Assembly (NCBI GenBank): GCA_030019025.1
Contig: JASEFR010000016.1
Coordinates: forward strand, 1-37,278
Origin: a bacterium
GTDB taxonomy: Bacteria; Hydrothermota; Hydrothermia; UBA1063
Length of the DNA: 37,278 bases
Reading direction: 5' to 3'
The notes under the pieces were generated by a model, which was given only the letters and a program-made list of their open reading frames with translations, did no database searches and was not told the DNA's origin. A program made the translations under genes and the position numbers. This document shows positions 25,133 to 31,567 of this stretch, in pieces (the stretch's first letter is position 1; every line of letters begins with the position of its first letter).

Positions 25133-25314
25133 GTGGGCTGGATCCCTTGAAAGACAAGGGATAGGAGACACTCAGATGTTCCTTTCAGGCTGCTGTTTAC
25201 TATTAAATACTTGTGATGTGTCCTTTATTATCACAGTACTGAGTGGCATAAAGGATTTTTGCTCTAAAAGGAGTAGATTTAATTTGAATTATCGTTTAAA
25301 GAAGGTTACTTAAT

Positions 25315-27468
25315 CTATGAGCTTGATTTTGGCAACTTACCTTCCAAGTAAAGTTTTTCCATTATTCTAACAACTTCCGGGTCGTAAAGGATACCTGCCT
25401 TTTCTTTAAGCTCTTTCAGTGCCTCTTCGGGAGAGAGGGCAGGTCTGTAAGGTCTGTGGGAGGTCATAGCCTCATAAACGTCAGCACAGGCTATAATCCT
25501 TGCTTCCAACAGTATTTCATCATCTTTGAGCCCTCGTGGATAGCCACTTCCATTGATTCTTTCATGATGTTGGAAAGCAATTTCGGCTACGGGACCTTCA
25601 AATTCAATGTTTTTAAGAATTTCGTAACTGAAAGTTGGATGTTGCTTTATAAGATTAAACTCTGATTCCGTTAATTTTGAGGGTTTATTGAGAACCTCTA
25701 TGGGGATGATAATTTTGCCAATATCGTGTAAAAGCCCTGCGTATCTTATTGCTCTTAGTCTCTCCTCTTCAAGTCCCATTTCTTTCCCGACTATGTAGGC
25801 AATTTCGGCGACCCTCGACTGATGGCCTGCAGTATAAGGCTCTTTAAGTTCCACTATATAAGACAGAGTTTTTATAATACCTTCTGTGAGTGTTATCAGT
25901 CTGTTCCTCTGTTTTAGTGCTTCAATTTGCTGCATCTTTATTTCCGTTACGTCATTTTCAACGGAGAGTATCGTGTCATTGTCGAGTTTTAAAAAGGTGG
26001 TTGATAGATATTTCTTTCCTGTTTCTTGTTTTCTGAGATGAATAATTTTTGATGGTTCCCCCTTGGAGAGAACGGTCTGTATTAATTCTTTTGCCTCCTC
26101 AGGAGTTTTCCCTATAAGATTGCCTAATTTTATTCCCTTTTCCGACGTGGAAGTAATCGGAATTGCGTCCCCGTTTTTAGTAACTTTGTAAATCTTTTGT
26201 GGAATTGTATTCAAAATAAGGGTTCTTTCGGCAAGCAACTTTTGGAGTTCTTCTCTTAGTGAGATGTCGTCTGTGATATCCATTACGGTGGTGATCAGCA
26301 AGCTTTCGTCGTCAATTTTAAGAGGCGTTACGAAAAGTCTCTGCCAGATGGTTTTTCCATCTTTTTTGATGCATCTTACATCTTCAGTGAAGTTTTTAAT
26401 TTGCCCAACCTTAAGAGCACGAAGTTTTTCCAGAAGTTTCCCGACATCATCTGGATGGGTGTAGTCTGTCCATTTCATTTTTAAGAGTTCTTCTTTTTCG
26501 TATCCGAGCATCCTTGCCCTTTTATCGTTGGCTTCGAGAATATTACCATCGTAGTCCGAAATGACGACTCCCACAAGAGTCTGATCAAAAAGGTTCTTTA
26601 CTATTTTCTGGAAACGCTCTGCTTCCTGCTCAGCCTTTTTCTTTTCCGTAATTTCAAGAGTTAGCTCGACAAAACCTGTAAGTTCGCCTGCTTCATTGAA
26701 AATGGGATTAGACCTAATAAAATACCACCGACCGTCTGGAGTCCTAACCTCATTTTCTTCTGGTTTCAGCGTTGCTCTTGTTTTCTCAAGGGGGCAGAAG
26801 GGACAAGGGGTATTTCTCTGATGCCAAAGCTGATAGCAGAGTTTTCCTTTTAATTCGCTGGGATTTTCAATGCCTAAGGAGAGAGACGCCGCTCTGTTGG
26901 CTTCTAATATCCTGTGATTGAGGTCCTGTATTATTATGTGTTCTCTAATGTTGTTTTTCACTACATTGTAAACCCACTTAGTTTGGTATATGTCTAAGAG
27001 AATTGCAAACATCGACACATAGGTCCTTAGAGATTCTATTTCTTCAGGCTCCAAAGATCTTTTCGACTCGGACCCGAAGATAAGTAAGGAGTAATTTAAA
27101 TTTGGTGTAAGTATAGGAGCAAGAAAGATTTTTTTAATGTTGTGAGTTTGGAGAAATTGCTTGCACTGTTCATCAGGAATTTGCTCCCGTTCAATTTCAA
27201 GAATTTTGTTCTGAGAGTCTTTAAAGAGATATTTTCCCAAGTGGCGTAAATCCAGAACAGGAAACCTTACGGGGAGTTCTTTTAGGGGTTTTCCTTTGTA
27301 AATACCGGCGAAATAGTGAAGTTCTTCAGGAGTTCCCGTCTCCCAGTATATAACAGCTGAATCAAAATTAAGATTTCTACAAGTGTTTTGAAGAAAATTG
27401 AAAAAACTTTCTGGCCTTGGATTCTGAAGGATAGAAATTGCTGAAGTTAAATCACTATGTTTAAACAT
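25315..27468 (-). CDS. multi-sensor HD-GYP c-di-GMP phosphodiesterase (GAF-PAS-PAS-PAS-HD-GYP)
   Basis: A 717-residue cytoplasmic signalling protein. Residues 1-160 look like a GAF-type sensor. A PAS domain (about 170-275) carries the Cys cluster CYQLW...PCPFCPL at 211-226. A second PAS (about 286-400; VVISDYDGNILEAND, GYEKEELL, YTHPDD) and a degenerate third PAS (about 415-510) follow. The C-terminal HD-GYP domain (about 525-705) is intact: GHQSRVAEIA, HD at 581-582 in LLHDIGKIIIP, KQHPTFSYEIL, HHERINGSGYPRGL (634-647) and ACADVYEAMTSHRPYRPA. It should hydrolyse c-di-GMP under control of ligands or redox state sensed by the PAS cysteines. No membrane segment. It is transcribed divergently from the V/A-ATPase gene. 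Confidence 0.92.
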   Translation of the reverse strand: MFKHSDLTSAISILQNPRPESFFNFLQNTCRNLNFDSAVIYWETGTPEELHYFAGIYKGKPLKELPVRFPVLDLRHLGKYLFKDSQNKILEIEREQIPDEQCKQFLQTHNIKKIFLAPILTPNLNYSLLIFGSESKRSLEPEEIESLRTYVSMFAILLDIYQTKWVYNVVKNNIREHIIIQDLNHRILEANRAASLSLGIENPSELKGKLCYQLWHQRNTPCPFCPLEKTRATLKPEENEVRTPDGRWYFIRSNPIFNEAGELTGFVELTLEITEKKKAEQEAERFQKIVKNLFDQTLVGVVISDYDGNILEANDKRARMLGYEKEELLKMKWTDYTHPDDVGKLLEKLRALKVGQIKNFTEDVRCIKKDGKTIWQRLFVTPLKIDDESLLITTVMDITDDISLREELQKLLAERTLILNTIPQKIYKVTKNGDAIPITSTSEKGIKLGNLIGKTPEEAKELIQTVLSKGEPSKIIHLRKQETGKKYLSTTFLKLDNDTILSVENDVTEIKMQQIEALKQRNRLITLTEGIIKTLSYIVELKEPYTAGHQSRVAEIAYIVGKEMGLEEERLRAIRYAGLLHDIGKIIIPIEVLNKPSKLTESEFNLIKQHPTFSYEILKNIEFEGPVAEIAFQHHERINGSGYPRGLKDDEILLEARIIACADVYEAMTSHRPYRPALSPEEALKELKEKAGILYDPEVVRIMEKLYLEGKLPKSSS

Positions 27469-27481
27469 TTTTCTAAGCGTA

Positions 27482-27510
27482 ATTTTAAGATTTCAACTTC
27501 GCACCGTCAA
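27482..27510 (-). promoter_or_regulatory. promoter of the HD-GYP gene
   Basis: Minus strand -35 TTGACG (27510-27505), 17-nt spacer, -10 TAAAAT (27487-27482). ATG 27468 is 13 nt downstream with no Shine-Dalgarno sequence, so the leader would be only about 6 nt. Confidence 0.6.
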
Positions 27511-27540
27511 GGCTTAATATAGCTTAACTATTACGGTGCT

Positions 27541-27568
27541 TTGAAATATATAAGTTTTCGTTTATAAT
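27541..27568 (+). promoter_or_regulatory. promoter of the V/A-ATPase D gene, predicted leaderless
   Basis: TTGAAA (27541-27546), 16-nt spacer, consensus TATAAT (27563-27568), then 6 nt (CATAAC) to ATG 27575. There is no Shine-Dalgarno sequence. Confidence 0.65.
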
Positions 27569-27574
27569 CATAAC

Positions 27575-28198
27575 ATGCCACTTATTAGTGCCAGTCCGAC
27601 ACGGATGGAACTCTTAAGGCTCAAAAGGCGCATTGCTATTGCGCGCAAAGGTCACAAACTCCTCAAAGATAAACAGGATGAACTGGTCAGGATTCTCTTT
27701 GAGTTCCTTGAGGGACTTAAGGAATTGAGAAAGAAAGTAGAGGAAGAATTGTCCGAATCGGTAAAAAGATTTGTCCTTGCAAGGGCTTTTATGGAGCCAG
27801 AAGAGGTAGAAGAGCTTTTCCTTGTACCCTCCGTTTCTTCAGGTGTTGAGATAGGTGAAAAGAAAATAATGACCGTTGTTGTCCCTACTTTTAAGGCACA
27901 TATTGAAGGTAGTTTTTTGAGTTACGGCTTTGCAGGAACTTCTCCGGAGCTCGATGTGTCTCTTGAATCTCTCATGAAAACGTACAAGGATCTGATTGAA
28001 CTTGCCGAAAAGGAGAAAAATCTTGAGCTTTTAGCTATTGAAGTAGAAAAGACAAGAAGAAGGGTAAATGCACTGGAGTACATACTTATTCCCGAGCTTG
28101 AGGCAACGATTAAGTTCATTTCCATGAAACTTTCCGAAATGGAAAGGTCAGATATCACTCGCCTAATGAAGATAAAAGATATTGTCAGGGCACATTAA
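27575..28198 (+). CDS. V/A-type ATP synthase subunit D
   Basis: A 207-residue central-stalk subunit of V/A-type rotary ATPases. The family start is clear: SPTRMELLRLKRRIAIARKG then HKLLKDKQDEL (about 7-40), with long N- and C-terminal coiled coils (C-terminal about 145-200, EVEKTRRRVNALEYILIPEL). The length matches the family (about 200-215). It normally lies in a cluster with the catalytic A and B subunits, but here it stands alone, followed by a cold-shock gene with its own promoter. The rest of the enzyme must be encoded elsewhere. Confidence 0.93.
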   Translation: MPLISASPTRMELLRLKRRIAIARKGHKLLKDKQDELVRILFEFLEGLKELRKKVEEELSESVKRFVLARAFMEPEEVEELFLVPSVSSGVEIGEKKIMTVVVPTFKAHIEGSFLSYGFAGTSPELDVSLESLMKTYKDLIELAEKEKNLELLAIEVEKTRRRVNALEYILIPELEATIKFISMKLSEMERSDITRLMKIKDIVRAH

Positions 28199-28199
28199 C

Positions 28200-28228
28200 T
28201 TGACACGCCCCCCCTTAGGTAGCATAAT
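28200..28228 (+). promoter_or_regulatory. cold-shock gene promoter
   Basis: Consensus TTGACA (28200-28205, beginning 2 nt after the preceding stop), 17-nt spacer, CATAAT (28223-28228). The leader is about 35 nt, much shorter than the long cold-regulated leader of E. coli cspA. Confidence 0.65.
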
Positions 28229-28269
28229 TAGCATACTCTTAATAAACAATTTAACGGAGGTTGTTTCAA

Positions 28270-28485
28270 ATGGGTAACACCAAGAAGTACGGGCGGGTCA
28301 AATGGTTTGACTCGCGGAAAGGCTACGGATTCATCCAGCTTGAGGATGGATCTGGTGATGTGTTTGTCCACTTCTCCGACATAGAAGGAGAGGGATACAA
28401 GACACTGGAAGAGGGGCAGCGCGTGAAGTTCGATGTGGAAAGGACCAATAAAGGACCCAAAGCTGTTCACGTAGAAAAGGCGTAA
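28270..28485 (+). CDS. cold-shock domain protein (CspA family)
   Basis: A 71-residue single cold-shock domain that binds single-stranded RNA/DNA and melts RNA secondary structure. RNP1 is KGYGFIQL and RNP2 is VFVHFSDI, following [12 protein letters not shown]; the C-terminus has [18 protein letters not shown] use ATG 28270, with CGGAGG about 9 nt upstream, rather than the TTG at 28261, which lies against the ribosome site. Own promoter and a strong terminator make it a single-gene unit, probably abundantly expressed. Confidence 0.96.
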   Translation: MGNTKKYGRVKWFDSRKGYGFIQLEDGSGDVFVHFSDIEGEGYKTLEEGQRVKFDVERTNKGPKAVHVEKA

Positions 28486-28505
28486 AAGCCTTGTAGCCCG
28501 AAAAT

Positions 28506-28536
28506 AAAAGGGGGAACTTTTAGTTCCCCCTTTTTT
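28506..28536 (+). terminator. rho-independent terminator of the cold-shock gene
   Basis: 13-bp stem AAAAGGGGGAACT / AGTTCCCCCTTTT (28506-28518, 28522-28534) with a TTT loop, ending in a T-run. Confidence 0.92.
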
Positions 28537-28540
28537 ATTT

Positions 28541-28546
28541 TATAAT
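28541..28546 (+). promoter_or_regulatory. -10 box of lgt
   Basis: TATAAT directly after the cold-shock terminator T-run; the -35 position would lie inside the terminator stem and is poor. The leader is about 18 nt with AAGGAGG before ATG 28571. Confidence 0.45.
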
Positions 28547-28570
28547 AAGCCCAAATCAAGGAGGTAATAT

Positions 28571-29344
28571 ATGCATCCAATTCTCTTCAGGATAGGTCCC
28601 CTTGAGATTCGTACCTGGGGCTTGCTCGTATTAATAGGTTTTATCGTTGGAATTGGCTACGTTGCTAAAAGAGCCAAGATTTTGGGTGTTAGCACGGAGA
28701 GGATTTGGGATTTTGGCTTCTGGGTTGCCCTTTCAGCAATAGTGGGTTCAAGAGCCTTTTACGTTCTGTATCATATTCCTTACTTTAAAGAACATCCGTC
28801 AGAGATAATCAAATTTTGGGAAGGTGGAGCCGTTTTTTTCGGCGGATTCCTTTTTGCCCTCATTACTGGCATTGTTTATCTTGTGAGAAACAAAAGGCAC
28901 CTTCCCTTTTGGCCTATAGCAGATTTTGCCTCTGAGGCCCTTGCCCTCGGTATGTTCTTTGGAAGGTGGGGATGCTTTTTCAATGGGTGTTGTTTTGGTA
29001 AAGAGACGAGTCTTCCTTGGGCTGTGGTATTTCCTCCTGGCTCACCAGCCTATGAAGTTATGGATTCCCTTCATATTCATCCCTCCCAGCTTTATGAATC
29101 CTTTGCAAACCTGATTTTATTTTTCATTTTGCTTAAACTTGAGCAAAAGAAGCCCTTTGATGGTTTTATTTTCCTGGTCTATCTGTTCTTTGCCTCTTTT
29201 ATAAGGTTTCTCGTTGATTTTACAAGATATTACGAACCTGAAAATGTCTATTTCCTAACGGTAAATCAGTGGATATCTATTGCGATAATGCTTGTTTCTC
29301 TTGTTTTGTATTTTGTTTTGCGTAAAAAAACTGCAAGCAATTAG
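28571..29344 (+). CDS. lgt: prolipoprotein diacylglyceryl transferase
   Basis: Inner-membrane enzyme that attaches diacylglycerol from phosphatidylglycerol to the lipobox Cys of prolipoproteins. It would act on the lipoproteins encoded at 138 and 17383. At 257 residues it has about seven hydrophobic segments. Signatures are TWGLLVLIGF, VGSRAFYVLYH, FFGGFLFALITG, MFFGRWGCFFNGCCFG (family GRxGNFxNxE-type region, here with two Cys in place of the usual residues) and IHPSQLYES. AAGGAGG precedes the ATG. comF follows after 9 nt and is probably co-transcribed. Confidence 0.95.
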   Translation: MHPILFRIGPLEIRTWGLLVLIGFIVGIGYVAKRAKILGVSTERIWDFGFWVALSAIVGSRAFYVLYHIPYFKEHPSEIIKFWEGGAVFFGGFLFALITGIVYLVRNKRHLPFWPIADFASEALALGMFFGRWGCFFNGCCFGKETSLPWAVVFPPGSPAYEVMDSLHIHPSQLYESFANLILFFILLKLEQKKPFDGFIFLVYLFFASFIRFLVDFTRYYEPENVYFLTVNQWISIAIMLVSLVLYFVLRKKTASN

Positions 29345-29353
29345 CCTTTTAAG

Positions 29354-29977
29354 GTGTTTAAATTTCTTTTAGAGGCGATTTTCCCTTCTTTTTGCTATGT
29401 CTGCGGAAAGCCTTCTAAAGGTATTCTTTGTGAAGATTGCAGGAAGAGATTTGAGAAAAAAAGGATTGATAAAATCTTTTTTCCTGACTCGGACCACCTT
29501 TCTCGGATTTACATAGTCTTTGAATACCGGGATGAGGTGCAAAAACTAATTGAAGAGTTCAAATATGGGAAAAGAAAAGAGGTTGCCCGTTATTTCTCCC
29601 CCTATTTATCAGGATTTTCGCTTAGTTACGATTTTATTGTCCCCGTTCCCCTTCATCCTGTAAGGTTTAGGGAAAGGGGGTTCAACCAGAGTGAACTGAT
29701 AGCAGAAAGGCTATCGAAAGAGTATAGTATCCCCCTCATGAAAAGGGGGATTAAAAGGATAAAGTACACCGTTCAGCAGGCTAACTTAACGAGAAATGAG
29801 CGTCTTCAGAATCTCTCTGGGGCTTTTTATGTAAAACATCCAGAGAGATTTGAAGGTAAGAAGATTCTCTTAATAGATGATGTCTACACCACGGGTGCGA
29901 CAATTGAAAATCTAGCAAAGGCTTTTAGGAATTTTCCTTCTCGAGTTGATGGTTTTGTTATTGCCTCTAAGGTTTGA
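29354..29977 (+). CDS. comF: ComF-family phosphoribosyltransferase-like protein
   Basis: A 207-residue ComF-type protein, associated with DNA uptake in competent bacteria. The N-terminal zinc finger is CYVCGKPSKGILCEDC (two CxxC pairs, about 14-29). The type I phosphoribosyltransferase fold follows: PVPLHPVRFRERGFNQSELI, KRIKYTVQQANLTRNERLQN and the PRPP loop ILLIDDVYTTGAT. GTG start, 9 nt after lgt with only a weak AAGG site. The end overlaps the convergent Skp-like gene by 11 bp. No other competence genes are seen in the window. Confidence 0.92.
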   Translation: MFKFLLEAIFPSFCYVCGKPSKGILCEDCRKRFEKKRIDKIFFPDSDHLSRIYIVFEYRDEVQKLIEEFKYGKRKEVARYFSPYLSGFSLSYDFIVPVPLHPVRFRERGFNQSELIAERLSKEYSIPLMKRGIKRIKYTVQQANLTRNERLQNLSGAFYVKHPERFEGKKILLIDDVYTTGATIENLAKAFRNFPSRVDGFVIASKV

Positions 29978-30920
29978 ATTGCTGTGATAAGAGTCGTGCC
30001 TTCTGCAAGGATTCCACATCAAGACTTTCTCTCGGATTTACTGCGGAACCGGTTATTTCCTGCAATTTTTCTCCTGTCACAGTTTTATAGAGCTGGTATA
30101 CGAATTGGACATTTTCACCTGATGTTTCCACGGTTCCGCATACGAAGTAATCCGCATTCAGGCTGAGGGCTATTTGCTGGCAGGTTTCGGGGAATAGCTT
30201 GTCGTTGGTTAGGTTGCCTCTCGATATTTCTTTGTTAACCTGGTCATTGGGAATGATATCGAATAAAACATTTCCAGTAATTCCCTGGTAAATGGACTTT
30301 TGGAGGCGAGACCCGAGTTGTAACTTCTGGGCACCAGGTTCCGCTTCCATCAAGGGGAAGATTGCAATTCTGTATCTTTTTCCTCCTGAAGGTGTTTGTT
30401 GGGCGTAAGTTTTGTTTAATTCCTGCAAAACTTGTTCAGTAAGGTCTTGAGAGTTTGAAACATAAAGAACAACTTTTGAGTTGTTGTTCAGGACAAGATC
30501 GATACCATTAGCAGTGGCAACATTTTTAATGGTTTCCTGTATCTTTCTATAATAGGGCTCTAAAAGTTCAGAAGATTTCTTATAGAAGAGGCCGTTGTCT
30601 CCCCATATGCTTTTTACGAAACTGGAATAAGCCTCCTGGGCTTTTTGAATTTCCAGTTCCCTTTTTTGTTTGCCTTTCTCAGTAAGTCCTGGCTTTTCTA
30701 TTTCCAGTAGATTTTTAAGGGAATCAATGTATTGTTTTAGGCTGTCTCTCTGCCTTTCCCATTCCAGAACGAATCTGTCCAGTTCTCTTTTGGCTTCTTG
30801 GAATTCGGTATATTCATTGAAAATGCGGTTCATGTCAACGGTAGCGATGGACAAATCCTTACTGTGAAGGAGTGGGGTAATGCTTATTAAAAATAAAGCA
30901 ATGCTAAATTTCTTCAGCAC
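29967..30920 (-). CDS. periplasmic Skp/OmpH-like protein fused to a TolB-N/FlgO-like domain
   Basis: A 317-residue protein with signal peptide (1-20, ending PLLHS). Residues about 22-170 match Skp/OmpH chaperones: IATVDMNRIFNEYTEFQEAK, long charged coiled-coil arms (about 40-135), then VATANGIDLVLNNNSKVVLY with DLTEQVLQELNK. After a short linker, residues 182-290 form a separate alpha/beta domain like the N-terminal domain of TolB or FlgO/CsgG: RIAIFPLMEAEPGAQKL, VLFDIIPNDQVNKEI, LNADYFVCGTVETSG and YQLYKTVTGEKL. I chose GTG 30920 because TGGAGG lies upstream and the signal peptide starts there; the longer start at 30983 adds 21 residues overlapping gmhA. It follows gmhA by 2 nt. Confidence 0.8.
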   Translation of the reverse strand: MLKKFSIALFLISITPLLHSKDLSIATVDMNRIFNEYTEFQEAKRELDRFVLEWERQRDSLKQYIDSLKNLLEIEKPGLTEKGKQKRELEIQKAQEAYSSFVKSIWGDNGLFYKKSSELLEPYYRKIQETIKNVATANGIDLVLNNNSKVVLYVSNSQDLTEQVLQELNKTYAQQTPSGGKRYRIAIFPLMEAEPGAQKLQLGSRLQKSIYQGITGNVLFDIIPNDQVNKEISRGNLTNDKLFPETCQQIALSLNADYFVCGTVETSGENVQFVYQLYKTVTGEKLQEITGSAVNPRESLDVESLQKARLLSQQFKP

Positions 30921-30922
30921 TT

Positions 30923-31480
30923 TCAAACCTCCAGTTTTTTCTCCAGTTCCTCTATTATTATATGACCTACTATCTGATGGCACTCCTGAATGATTGGAGT
31001 ACTTCGGGAGGGGACGTGGATAACGACGTCCACTTCCTCTTCAACTTCAGTGAAGTTATCTCCCGTTAAAAAAATAACGGCCATTTTTTTTGCCTTAGCG
31101 GTTTTAATCGCTTTAATTACGTTCGTTGAGCTTCCAGAGGTAGAGATGGCCACAAGTACGTCACCCTCGTTTCCCAACCCTTCAATCTGCCTTGAGAATA
31201 TTTCGTTAAACCCAAAGTCATTCGCTGTTGCGGTTATAACAGAGGTGTCGGATGTTAAGGCGATTGAAGGAAGAGAACCTCTCGGATTTTTATACTTCAC
31301 AATCAACTCTGTATTAAAATGCATTGCCTGAGCAGCGCTACCACCGTTTCCACACCATATAACTTTTTTGCCGTTTTTAAGAGCATTGTAAATTATTTCT
31401 GCCGAATTTTTAATTTTATCACCTTCCCTCTCAGCAAGCAATTCAATGATTCTGAGAATTTCCTCGAATCGCTTTCTCAC
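30923..31480 (-). CDS. gmhA: phosphoheptose isomerase-like SIS protein
   Basis: A 185-residue SIS-domain protein of the GmhA/DiaA family. GmhA converts sedoheptulose-7-phosphate to D-glycero-D-manno-heptose-7-phosphate for the LPS core. Motifs are VIWCGNGGSAAQAMHF, SIALTSDTSVITATANDFGF, IFSRQIEGLGNEGDVLVAIS, TSGSSTNVIKAI, AVIFLTGD and the C-terminal PIIQECHQIVGHIIIEELE. The active-site His and Glu in the last motif are present, favouring an active isomerase over DiaA. GTG start without Shine-Dalgarno, with a -10 6 nt upstream. Heads a two-gene unit with the Skp-like gene, both with outer-membrane roles. Confidence 0.87.
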   Translation of the reverse strand: MRKRFEEILRIIELLAEREGDKIKNSAEIIYNALKNGKKVIWCGNGGSAAQAMHFNTELIVKYKNPRGSLPSIALTSDTSVITATANDFGFNEIFSRQIEGLGNEGDVLVAISTSGSSTNVIKAIKTAKAKKMAVIFLTGDNFTEVEEEVDVVIHVPSRSTPIIQECHQIVGHIIIEELEKKLEV

Positions 31481-31486
31481 TTAATT

Positions 31487-31515
31487 ATTTTAAGGCTTTT
31501 TCCCTGCACTGAGAA
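31487..31515 (-). promoter_or_regulatory. gmhA promoter, predicted leaderless
   Basis: Minus strand -35 TTCTCA (31515-31510), 17-nt spacer, -10 TAAAAT (31492-31487), then 6 nt (AATTAA) to GTG 31480. Confidence 0.5.
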
Positions 31516-31531
31516 AGGGTAGCTTAAAAGT

Positions 31532-31560
31532 TTGACAGAACAGTAGAGGAATTTTAAAAT
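31532..31560 (+). promoter_or_regulatory. promoter of the GGDEF-STAND-TPR gene, predicted leaderless
   Basis: Perfect TTGACA (31532-31537), 17-nt spacer, TAAAAT (31555-31560), then 7 nt (TATCTAA) to ATG 31568. No Shine-Dalgarno sequence. Divergent from the gmhA promoter. Confidence 0.7.
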
Positions 31561-31567
31561 TATCTAA

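Noticed and set aside
25212-25235. TGTGAT...ATCACA inverted repeat resembling a CRP/FNR site
   Set aside because: The half-sites are 12 nt apart rather than 4-6, and the repeat lies downstream of the HD-GYP gene, not at a promoter I can define.
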